Source: an uncultured Clostridia bacterium (GTDB lineage: Bacteria; Bacillota; Clostridia; Oscillospirales; Ruminococcaceae). From it: a stretch of 5,386 bases of DNA. Made by a program: the position numbers and the translations under genes. The notes below the pieces were generated by a model. It was not told the DNA's origin and did not search any database. It saw only the letters and a program-made list of their open reading frames with translations. The DNA lies in the NCBI GenBank assembly GCA_945835425.1, contig CAMAJC010000147.1, positions 1 to 5,386 on the forward strand, given 5' to 3'. Positions 1 to 5,344 of the stretch are shown here, piece by piece; position 1 is the stretch's first letter, and the number at the start of each line of letters is the position of its first letter.

Positions 1-52
1 CTCAGCTTGTCGAAAAACTATATATTGCAAATCAAGGTTTTGTTTTTAGAAC

Positions 53-77
53 GTAGCGGCGACCTGTGGTCGCCACC
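53..77 (+). repeat. REP-like palindrome, arm A of element copy 1
   Basis: GTAG (53-56) is followed by a perfect 7-bp hairpin: GGCGACC (58-64), loop TGT, GGTCGCC (68-74), then ACC. The same GTAG plus hairpin plan occurs at four other places in the window. A conserved 5' GTAG next to a palindrome is the known signature of REP sequences handled by RAYT (Y1-type) transposases; assigning this repeat to that class is an inference. Confidence 0.75.
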
Positions 78-120
78 GACATCAGCTAAACGCTCAGTTT
101 CTCATGTGTAACGATTAAAT

Positions 121-142
121 AATCTGTGAATTTATACAGATT
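121..142. repeat. Short inverted repeat inside element copy 1
   Basis: AATCTGT (121-127) and ACAGATT (136-142) form a perfect 7-bp inverted repeat around an 8-base AT-rich loop, in the spacer right next to arm B. It is not conserved in copy 2, whose spacer has a different palindrome at the matching place. It is probably part of the folded structure of the element and not a protein-binding site. Confidence 0.4.
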
Positions 143-143
143 C

Positions 144-168
144 GGTGGCGGTCAAAGACCGCCGCTAC
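144..168 (-). repeat. REP-like palindrome, arm B of element copy 1
   Basis: Read on the minus strand this is GTAGC followed by a 7-bp stem, GGCGGTC / GACCGCC (147-153 and 157-163 on the plus strand), with a 3-base loop and a trailing ACC. It is identical in stem and loop to arm B of copy 2 at 2573-2597. It faces arm A, giving the head-to-head pair typical of BIME-type repeats. Confidence 0.75.
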
Positions 169-216
169 AAGCAAATAATCGTTACGCCTGATTCTTATAG
201 ACTTTCTCGACAGCCT

Positions 217-238
217 GCGGTGTCCTATGGACACCTGC
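217..238. repeat. Small hairpin at the edge of element copy 1
   Basis: GGTGTCC (219-225), loop TAT, GGACACC (229-235) is a perfect 7-bp hairpin, extended by GC/GC across a bulged T. It lies 47-63 bases past the ksgA stop. On the minus strand no U-run follows it, so it is a poor intrinsic terminator, although it could help block 3' exonucleases. It directly abuts the TGTCGA end of the composite element, as the hairpins at 2502-2525 and 2724-2751 do for copy 2. Confidence 0.45.
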
Positions 239-252
239 GCATACCGCAATTA

Positions 253-287
253 TTCATTCTTCATTCTTCATTTTTCATTATTCATTG
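253..287 (-). repeat. Heptamer tandem repeat (NAATGAA x5) across the ksgA stop
   Basis: Five uninterrupted 7-base units of TTCATTN (plus strand) run from 253 to 287, varying only in the last base (C, C, T, A, G). On the minus strand each unit contains TGA. The first of these is the ksgA stop codon (284-282). Because the period is 7, the successive TGA triplets at 284, 277, 270, 263 and 256 fall in all three reading frames. Confidence 0.8.
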
Positions 288-1139
288 GCCCATCAGGGCC
301 TCATTCAGCCGGATGAAGTCTTCCATCGACAGTTCTTCTGCTCTTGCGGTAGGTTTCTGCCCGATTTGCGAAAGGGCGTCCGCTACTGCAGGTTTCGGCA
401 GGCCGAGGGAGGAACCGAGGGTATTTTGCAGGGTCTTGCGCCGCTGGGAAAAGGCTCCTTTGATGACCGTAAACAGCCGCCGCTCCTGCTCGCCCGACAA
501 GGGCAGTTCCTTTTTGACGTCCAGCCGGATGACGCAGGAGTCGACGTTCGGCGCAGGCATAAAGCTGCCGCGGCTGACCGGGAAAAGGACGCGCGGGTCG
601 CTGTAGTACCGCACAGCCGCCGTGACCGCGCCGCAGTCCCTGGAGGGCATCGCCGCGCAAAGACGCGCCGCAGCCTCCTTCTGCACCATGACGGTGACGG
701 CCTTGATCGGCAGGCGCTGCTCCAGAAGCGCCATGATAATCGGCGAGGTGATGTAGTACGGGAGGTTTGCGCAGACGACGACATCCATCCCCGCAAATTC
801 CTCCCGGATAAGGCTCGCCAGGTCGACCTTCAGCACGTCTTCGTTGATGACCTTTACGTTTTTGTGCTCCGACAGGGTATATTCCAGCACCGGCAAAAGC
901 CTTGTGTCCAGCTCGATGGCGACGACTTTCTTTGCCCGTTTCGCCAGCTCATGGGTCAGCACCCCGAAGCCTGTGCCGATCTCGATGACGCCGGTTTCCG
1001 CGTCTGCGCCGCCCATCTCGGCGATACGCGGGCAGACGCTGGGGTTGATGATAAAATTCTGCCCGAGGGATTTGGAGAACGAGAACCCAAACCGCTGGCA
1101 GATATCCTTGATAACCGAAATATTGCTGAGATTTTCCAC
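282..1139 (-). CDS. rsmA (ksgA): 16S rRNA dimethyladenosine transferase KsgA/RsmA
   Basis: KsgA uses S-adenosylmethionine to dimethylate two adjacent adenines in helix 45 at the 3' end of 16S rRNA, a late cytoplasmic checkpoint of 30S subunit assembly; loss of the family enzyme gives kasugamycin resistance. The 285-residue product shows the family hallmarks: KSLGQNF near residue 25, SAM motif I EIGTGFG (53-59), an acidic IELD (75-78) that would hold the SAM ribose, catalytic motif IV NLPYYITSP (125-133) and the C-terminal FSQRRKT (230-236). Motif I has Thr where most members have Pro. Length is normal for the family. The frame is open further upstream to a TTG at 1169, but I chose GTG at 1139: a strong AAAGGAG lies 6 bases upstream and the resulting MENLSN start is typical of clostridial KsgA. 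It lies 116 bases downstream of the deacetylase-like gene, and its stop is inside a heptamer repeat. Confidence 0.97.
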   Translation of the reverse strand: MENLSNISVIKDICQRFGFSFSKSLGQNFIINPSVCPRIAEMGGADAETGVIEIGTGFGVLTHELAKRAKKVVAIELDTRLLPVLEYTLSEHKNVKVINEDVLKVDLASLIREEFAGMDVVVCANLPYYITSPIIMALLEQRLPIKAVTVMVQKEAAARLCAAMPSRDCGAVTAAVRYYSDPRVLFPVSRGSFMPAPNVDSCVIRLDVKKELPLSGEQERRLFTVIKGAFSQRRKTLQNTLGSSLGLPKPAVADALSQIGQKPTARAEELSMEDFIRLNEALMGQ

Positions 1140-1145
1140 GTCCTG

Positions 1146-1152
1146 CTCCTTT
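1146..1152 (-). promoter_or_regulatory. Ribosome binding site that sets the ksgA GTG start
   Basis: AAAGGAG on the minus strand sits 6 bases before the GTG at 1139-1137. The alternative TTG at 1169 has no purine-rich site upstream, so the site argues for the shorter 285-residue protein. Confidence 0.85.
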
Positions 1153-1182
1153 ACATATGTTTTGTTCAATCGATTTTGGACT

Positions 1183-1236
1183 GTAGCGGCGGTCTGCGAC
1201 CGCCAACGGATTCAGGGAAACGACTGTTTCATTGGC
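1183..1236 (+). repeat. Solitary REP-like palindrome with half of the element spacer
   Basis: GTAG (1183-1186) precedes a 7-bp hairpin, GGCGGTC (1188-1194), loop TGC, GACCGCC (1198-1204). The following bases (GGATTCAGGGAAACGACTG, then TTTC) match the spacer next to arm A in the full copies (AGCTAAACG, then TTTCTC). No second palindrome and no TGTCGA end were found here, so this is a half-element between the deacetylase-like gene and ksgA, 31 bases upstream of the ksgA ribosome binding site. It would be in the 5' leader of any ksgA transcript. Confidence 0.7.
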
Positions 1237-1265
1237 TTTATACTGTATGTATATTTTATGATAAA
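1237..1265 (-). promoter_or_regulatory. Weak candidate promoter for ksgA
   Basis: On the minus strand TATAAA (1242-1237) lies 17 bases after TTTATC (1265-1260). The -10 matches the sigma-A consensus at 5 of 6 positions but the -35 at only 3 of 6. The region is very AT-rich and overlaps the stop codon of the upstream gene, so chance similarity is possible. If real, the transcript would start just upstream of the solitary hairpin. Confidence 0.25.
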
Positions 1266-2371
1266 AAGTCCTTTAAGTATTCTTCCAGACTGCCGTCGTT
1301 GGGCCGGAGAATCCGGGTCATGCCGAAAAGGCTTGCGTGGTCGGAAATATCGTTCCAAAAGCTGTCTGCATTCCCGGCAGCAACGCCCTCGGTCATAGTC
1401 ATGGACAGTCCCGCGTCTTCCAGCGCCGTATCGACTTCCGCGTCGTAAAATCCGGCCGGGACAAAAAAGGCGTCCGCTTCATGATAAAGCATCTCCCGCA
1501 GCTTTTCGCCCATGGTCAGGGCATCGTTTCGCACTGCCGCCCGGTAAAGCAGCAGGTTTTCCTCCGGAATCACCGGGATCTTGCCTGTGTCTTTTTTCAT
1601 TTTCAGCAGCCGGAAAAGAGAGGACAGCTTGCCGCCCGCAGTCTGGGCAGCTGCCTCTTTGAACCATTCCTCCGCGTCCAGGCAGAGGTCATACCCCATG
1701 CTGGCGATCTCAACGCAGTCAGACTGGTCCATCTGCCGAATCTGGTTCCAGCTGAGCCGGGAGGTCGCGATTTCCTTCTCGATGCTGCCGGAATAGAGGT
1801 CGGCTTCGCTGCCGATGACCCCGACGCACCCTTTGCCGCCGCTTTCCCGCAGCTGCGGCCAGACGACGGTATAAAAGCTCTCGTAACCGCCGTCAAAGGT
1901 CAGCAGCACCGCCTTTTCCGGCAATGTCCCGATCCCCTGCACCGCTTTTTTCAGCTCGGATGGCAGGATAAAGGTGAACCCCTGCTCCGTCAGCCAGCTG
2001 AGGTCTTCTTTAAAAGCGGACAGCGGGATGGCCGCGTCCTCGCCTGCGTCCATGGCGGCCTGCACATCCTTCCCGGTCGGGAGCACCTGATGATAATCGA
2101 GGATGAGCAGCTTTCTGCCCGTTTCAAAGCCGGAAACCTGCTCCGACATGACCGGAACACCTGCCGTTTCGACTTTTCCCCCGGTATAATGCTCCGCCAG
2201 CAGGCAGCAGCCGACCGTCAGCACCATCCCGGTCAGGACGGTCAGCACCTTCTGTCCCCGGCGGCTGAGCTTCGGGCCGCCTGTATGCGTTCCGGTGCCG
2301 ACCCGCTCCCTTCTTTTCCCGGGAAAAGTGAACCGGCCTTTTTTCCCGCCTGCACGCTTGATGATACCCAT
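1256..2371 (-). CDS. Membrane-anchored polysaccharide deacetylase-like protein, likely inactive
   Basis: This 371-residue protein has a basic N-terminal tail (13 Lys/Arg in residues 1-41), one hydrophobic segment at about 42-59 and then an extracytoplasmic domain, as expected of a single-pass signal-anchor protein. The domain resembles the NodB/carbohydrate-esterase-4 fold of clostridial polysaccharide deacetylases: LDYHQVLP at 91-98, LTFDGGYESF at 157-166 where active enzymes have TFDDG, RLSWNQIRQM at 205-214, VEIASMGYDL at 220-229 where active enzymes have a SHxxxH-type box, and FVPAGFYD near 320, where relatives have a FAYPFG-like motif. The catalytic-base Asp is kept (D160), but the metal-binding Asp is Gly161 and the two metal-binding His are Met225 and Leu229. 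I infer a non-catalytic envelope protein or one with altered chemistry. The reading frame is intact. ATG at 2371 is supported by AAAGGGG 8 bases upstream. The function is unknown; assignment to the fold is fairly sure. Confidence 0.85.
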   Translation of the reverse strand: MGIIKRAGGKKGRFTFPGKRRERVGTGTHTGGPKLSRRGQKVLTVLTGMVLTVGCCLLAEHYTGGKVETAGVPVMSEQVSGFETGRKLLILDYHQVLPTGKDVQAAMDAGEDAAIPLSAFKEDLSWLTEQGFTFILPSELKKAVQGIGTLPEKAVLLTFDGGYESFYTVVWPQLRESGGKGCVGVIGSEADLYSGSIEKEIATSRLSWNQIRQMDQSDCVEIASMGYDLCLDAEEWFKEAAAQTAGGKLSSLFRLLKMKKDTGKIPVIPEENLLLYRAAVRNDALTMGEKLREMLYHEADAFFVPAGFYDAEVDTALEDAGLSMTMTEGVAAGNADSFWNDISDHASLFGMTRILRPNDGSLEEYLKDFLS

Positions 2372-2379
2372 CCATGACG

Positions 2380-2386
2380 CCCCTTT
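2380..2386 (-). promoter_or_regulatory. Ribosome binding site of the deacetylase-like gene
   Basis: AAAGGGG on the minus strand lies 8 bases before the ATG at 2371. Another ATG at 2375, only 4 bases upstream and in a different frame, would be just 4 bases from this site and opens a frame without family similarity. Spacing therefore favours 2371. Confidence 0.7.
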
Positions 2387-2501
2387 CTGTCCGCACCGCC
2401 CGGATAAACCGGATGGGAGCGGAATTTGCCCAGTTGCATGAATCGGGATATCATATGCGGGAAATGGGGAGAAAATGTGCCCTAAACGCGCCCTAAAGCA
2501 A

Positions 2502-2525
2502 AACGGGCGAAAGATTCCGCCCGTT
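2502..2525 (-). terminator. Terminator-like hairpin, distal copy
   Basis: On the minus strand AACGGGCG and CGCCCGTT form a perfect 8-bp stem with an 8-base loop, followed by TTGCTTT, a short interrupted U-tract. It lies about 250 bases past the gyrA stop and about 130 bases before the next gene. It matches the hairpin at 2726-2749 at 20 of 24 positions and abuts the end of the composite element. Confidence 0.6.
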
Positions 2526-2572
2526 CAGATTGTCGATAAAACCTACTGATAAAAAACAAAGATAAATCGCAT

Positions 2573-2597
2573 GTAGCGGCGGTCTTTGACCGCCACC
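2573..2597 (+). repeat. REP-like palindrome, arm B of element copy 2
   Basis: GTAG (2573-2576) is followed by GGCGGTC (2578-2584), loop TTT and GACCGCC (2588-2594), then ACC. Stem and loop are identical to arm B of copy 1. Confidence 0.75.
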
Positions 2598-2617
2598 AAA
2601 TACGCAAAAGCTGTCGT

Positions 2618-2642
2618 TTTTCTCTATAATACAAACGAGAAA
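2618..2642. repeat. Central inverted repeat with a TATAAT box in element copy 2
   Basis: TTTTCTC (2618-2624) and GAGAAA (2637-2642) are inverted around 12 bases that begin with TATAAT (2625-2630). Further out, GCT...CG on the left mirrors CG...AGC on the right, so the core of the element is itself an imperfect palindrome of two half-units. TATAAT equals the sigma-A -10 consensus, but no good -35 lies 16-18 bases upstream. Confidence 0.45.
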
Positions 2643-2661
2643 TGGTCGTTTAGCTATAGTC

Positions 2662-2686
2662 GGTGGCGACCGCAGGTCGCCGCTAC
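2662..2686 (-). repeat. REP-like palindrome, arm A of element copy 2
   Basis: Read on the minus strand: GTAGC, stem GGCGACC / GGTCGCC (2681-2675 and 2671-2665), a 3-base loop TGC, then ACC. The stem is the same as in arm A of copy 1; the loop differs by one base (TGT there). Confidence 0.75.
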
Positions 2687-2723
2687 AGACAACAGGAATC
2701 AGCAGATATTTCTTCGACAGTCT

Positions 2724-2751
2724 AAAACGCACGAAAAAATCCGCCCGTTTT
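2724..2751 (-). terminator. Probable gyrA intrinsic terminator
   Basis: On the minus strand AAAACGGGCG and CGTGCGTTTT form a 10-bp stem with one mismatch and one G-U pair around an 8-base U-rich loop, beginning 26 bases past the gyrA stop. The A-run before and T-run after the GC core give the look of a bidirectional intrinsic terminator. The U-tract is only 4 long, so its strength is uncertain. Confidence 0.6.
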
Positions 2752-2776
2752 CCTGTTGTACAGCATAAATGCCGGA

Positions 2777-5329
2777 TTATTCTTCGGAAGGCTCTTCGGA
2801 AACAGTTTCCTGTTCAGCTTCCGCTTCGATGGTTTCCGCGTCCACAGTTTCTTCCGCGTCGGGCGCATCGACCTTTTCGGTCTCCTCGTCCAGATGCTCG
2901 GCGGTCGCGAAAGCCACGACGCTGTCGTTCTCCGACAGCCGCATGACCCGCACGCCGGTCGCATAACGGGACATGATGTTGACGTCCGCCGCCGCGATAC
3001 GGATGATGATGCCGTCGTTGCTGATGAGGATCAGATCCTCGTCCTCCCGGACAACCTTGATGCCGCAGACGTGGCCCTTTATATCGTTAACCTTGTAGTT
3101 GATCTTGCCCATGCCGTTGCGGCCCTGAATCGGGTAGTCGGAAACGGGCGTGCGGCGGCCCTGGCCCTTGTCGGTGACGGTCATGATGCAGGCGTCCTCG
3201 CGGGCCGCAACCATGCCGACAACCTGGTCTCCTTCCCGGAGACTGATGGCCTTGACGCCCATGGCGGTACGGCTCATGGGACGCACGGTGCTTTCGTGGA
3301 ACCGGATGGCCATACCGTTTCTGGTGGCGATGACCAGCTCATCGGCGCCGTCGGTCAGGCGGACCCATGCCAGCTCGTCACCCTCGTTGAGGCCGAGCGC
3401 AATCAGGCCGGACTTTCGGATATTCTTATAGGCGTCCAGCGGCGTGCGCTTGATCAGGCCGTTTTTCGTGACCATAACCAGGAAATGATCGGGGTCAAAG
3501 TCGTCGATGCGCATCATCGACGTGACCTTTTCTTCGGGAGCGAGCGCCAGCAGATTGACCATATTGGTGCCTCTGGCCGTCCGGCTGCCCTCGGGGATTT
3601 CGTAGCACTTGAGGCTGAACATCCGCCCTTTGTTGGTGAAGAAAAGCAGCTTATCATGGCTGGAGGTGATGAACATTTCCTCGACAAAGTCCTCGTCCCG
3701 CTGCTTCATGCCGGAGATGCCCTTGCCGCCGCGCTTCTGAATCTTATAAGCGGTGCTGGCCTGCCGTTTGACGTAGCCGAAATGGGTCAGGGTGACGACG
3801 CAGTCTTCCTCGGGAATCAAATCCTCGATATCGACGTCGCCCTCGACTGCACGGATTTCGGTCCGGCGCGGGTCAGCGTACTTGGCGCGGATTTCCTGCA
3901 GCTCAGTGCGGAACACCGCCATGACCTTGCTGTAATCGCTCAGGATATCCTGATATTCGTGAATTTTCGCGTGCAGCTCGTTCAGTTCTTCCTCAATTTT
4001 GAGGATTTCCAGCCCGGCCAGCTGACCCAGACGGTAAGCGACGATAGCGCTGGCCTGCGGATCATCGAAGCCAAACTTGTCCATGATGGCGGCCTTTGCC
4101 TCGGCGATGCCGCCCTTGCAGGCGCGGATGGTTGCGATGATCTCATCGACGATATCGACCGCACGACGCAGGCCCTCGAGGATATGCGCCCGGTCGGAGG
4201 CCTTTTTGAGGTCGTACTGGGTTCTTCTGGTGATGACTTCGCCCTGGAAGTCGATATAGTGCTGGAGCATCTCCTTCAGGGTCAGGACTCTCGGCTGATC
4301 GTCGACCAGCGCCAGCATAATGACGCCGAAGGTGTCCTGCAGCAGCGAATAACGGTACAGCTGATTTAAAACAATCTGCGGAGAAGCGTCCCGCTTGATC
4401 TCAAACACAATCCGCATACCGTCGCGGTCGGATTCGTCGCGGATATAGGAAATGCCCTCAATCCGCTTGTCCTTGACCAGGTCGGCAATGCCCTCGATAA
4501 TCCGGGTCTTGTTGACCATATAGGGAATTTCGGTGACGACAATCGAGCTGCGGCCGCGGGAGTCCTCTTCAATTTCCGCTTTGGCGCGGACGGTCAGCTT
4601 CCCTCTGCCGGTGCCGTAGGCGCTGCGGATGCCGCTGCGGCCCATGATGATGCCGCCGGTCGGGAAATCAGGGCCTTTGATGTACTTCATCAGCCCGTCG
4701 AGGTCGAGGTCGGGGTTGTCGATCAGCGCGTCGATGGCGTCGCAGACTTCCCCGAGGTTATGCGGCGGAATGTTGGTCGCCATGCCGACCGCGATGCCGG
4801 ACGAGCCGTTGACCAGCAGGTTCGGGTAACGGGAAGGCAGGACCTTCGGCTCCTTGCGGGTGTCGTCGAAGTTGGGCATGAAGTCGATTGTGTCCTTGCC
4901 GATATCCGCGACCATATACTGGGCGATTTTGCTCATTCTCGCCTCGGTATAACGGTAAGCAGCGGGCGGGTCGCCGTCGATTGAGCCGAAGTTGCCGTGG
5001 CCGTCGACCAGGACATAGCGCATCGAAAAGCTCTGCGCCAGGCGGACCAGCGCGTCATAAACCGATGCGTCGCCATGGGGATGGTACCGGCCCAGAACGT
5101 CGCCGACCGAGGTCGCGCACTTTCTGAAAGGCTTGTCCGGCGTCAGGCCGTCTTCATGCATCGTATAAATTATTCGTCTGTGGACGGGCTTCAAGCCGTC
5201 CCGTACATCGGGAAGGGCACGCTGTACGATAACCGACATCGAATAGTCGATAAAAGAACTGCGCATTTCCCTGTTCAGGTCCGCAATCTTTACAATCGTA
5301 CCTTCCTGATTGATAAAATCGTTTTCCAT
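2777..5329 (-). CDS. gyrA: DNA gyrase subunit A
   Basis: GyrA is the breakage-reunion half of the A2B2 type IIA topoisomerase that puts negative supercoils into DNA, with GyrB supplying ATP. The 850-residue protein is full length. Its N-terminal domain has the DYSMSVIVQRALPDVRDGLKPVHRRI block (28-53), the quinolone-resistance region GDVLGRYHPHGDASVYD (76-92) and the catalytic Tyr127 in AAYRYTEARM. A tower region and a long coiled-coil gate (about 370-490) follow. The C-terminal DNA-wrapping propeller starts near 500 and carries the GyrA box QKRGGKG (531-537), which separates it from ParC. The last 39 residues (812-850) are a disordered-looking acidic tail. The residue equivalent to E. coli Ser83 is Ala88; Asp87 is kept as Asp92. 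ATG at 5329 is supported by GAGAGGAG 7 bases upstream. In many Firmicutes gyrB lies just upstream; that region is outside the window. Confidence 0.99.
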   Translation of the reverse strand: MENDFINQEGTIVKIADLNREMRSSFIDYSMSVIVQRALPDVRDGLKPVHRRIIYTMHEDGLTPDKPFRKCATSVGDVLGRYHPHGDASVYDALVRLAQSFSMRYVLVDGHGNFGSIDGDPPAAYRYTEARMSKIAQYMVADIGKDTIDFMPNFDDTRKEPKVLPSRYPNLLVNGSSGIAVGMATNIPPHNLGEVCDAIDALIDNPDLDLDGLMKYIKGPDFPTGGIIMGRSGIRSAYGTGRGKLTVRAKAEIEEDSRGRSSIVVTEIPYMVNKTRIIEGIADLVKDKRIEGISYIRDESDRDGMRIVFEIKRDASPQIVLNQLYRYSLLQDTFGVIMLALVDDQPRVLTLKEMLQHYIDFQGEVITRRTQYDLKKASDRAHILEGLRRAVDIVDEIIATIRACKGGIAEAKAAIMDKFGFDDPQASAIVAYRLGQLAGLEILKIEEELNELHAKIHEYQDILSDYSKVMAVFRTELQEIRAKYADPRRTEIRAVEGDVDIEDLIPEEDCVVTLTHFGYVKRQASTAYKIQKRGGKGISGMKQRDEDFVEEMFITSSHDKLLFFTNKGRMFSLKCYEIPEGSRTARGTNMVNLLALAPEEKVTSMMRIDDFDPDHFLVMVTKNGLIKRTPLDAYKNIRKSGLIALGLNEGDELAWVRLTDGADELVIATRNGMAIRFHESTVRPMSRTAMGVKAISLREGDQVVGMVAAREDACIMTVTDKGQGRRTPVSDYPIQGRNGMGKINYKVNDIKGHVCGIKVVREDEDLILISNDGIIIRIAAADVNIMSRYATGVRVMRLSENDSVVAFATAEHLDEETEKVDAPDAEETVDAETIEAEAEQETVSEEPSEE

Positions 5330-5336
5330 CTATTTT

Positions 5337-5344
5337 CTCCTCTC
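5337..5344 (-). promoter_or_regulatory. Ribosome binding site of gyrA
   Basis: GAGAGGAG on the minus strand lies 7 bases before the ATG at 5329, an ideal spacing. Its 5' end touches the base of the leader hairpin at 5344-5361. Confidence 0.85.

Larger units (their letters stand above)
3..217 (+). repeat. Composite inverted-repeat element, copy 1 (BIME/MITE-like)
   Basis: This non-coding element of about 215 bases fills most of the gap downstream of ksgA. Its ends are imperfect inverted repeats: CAGCTTGTCGAAAAA from base 3, and CAGGCTGTCGAGAAA read on the minus strand from base 217; both are followed by CTATA. Inside are two palindromic hairpins facing each other, arm A (GGCGACC stem, 53-77) and arm B (GGCGGTC stem, 144-168), separated by about 65 AT-rich bases. 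The same order of parts (end, arm A, spacer with AGCTAAACG, arm B, end) appears on the minus strand at 2526-2723, which shows that this is a repeated unit and not a chance set of hairpins. It encodes no plausible protein. I infer a non-autonomous mobile or REP-type repeat; the exact ends are uncertain because the left end lies at the window edge. Confidence 0.7.
2526..2723 (-). repeat. Composite inverted-repeat element, copy 2 (BIME/MITE-like)
   Basis: This second full copy, about 198 bases and inverted relative to copy 1, fills half of the gap between gyrA and the deacetylase-like gene. The ends are CAGATTGTCGATAAAACC from 2526 and AGACTGTCGAAGAAAT read on the minus strand from 2723, and both continue into CTRCTGAT. 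On the minus strand it contains arm A (GGCGACC stem), the AGCTAAACGAC spacer and arm B (GGCGGTC stem), in the same order as copy 1. It has no coding capacity of note. The two terminator-like hairpins at 2502-2525 and 2724-2751 flank it directly. Confidence 0.7.

Noticed and set aside
1..287. CRISPR array or tRNA in the repeat-bearing gap
   Set aside because: The palindromes are in inverted, irregularly spaced pairs, not direct repeats with equal spacers, and no cloverleaf or anticodon arm is visible.
145..606. Open frame of 153 codons on the plus strand beginning in the repeat
   Set aside because: Its first codons translate the palindrome and the heptamer tract, and the rest is antisense to ksgA.
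285..1448. Open frame of 387 codons on the plus strand covering ksgA and the end of the next gene
   Set aside because: It crosses two well-supported genes and the intergenic repeat in antisense and has no family features.
1337..2377. Open frame of 346 codons on the plus strand opposite the deacetylase-like gene
   Set aside because: It has no ribosome binding site of note and no recognisable domain, while the minus-strand gene has clear family similarity.
2450..2455. TATGAT on the minus strand as a -10 box for the deacetylase-like gene
   Set aside because: No acceptable -35 is found at 16-18 bases upstream, so it cannot be told from chance.
2625..2630. Perfect TATAAT in element copy 2 as a plus-strand promoter
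   Set aside because: It lacks a -35 match, and no plus-strand gene follows.
2756..4369. Open frame of 537 codons on the plus strand, antisense to gyrA
   Set aside because: It lies opposite highly conserved gyrA codons, shows no recognisable domain, and is the kind of open complementary frame expected in a GC-rich gene.
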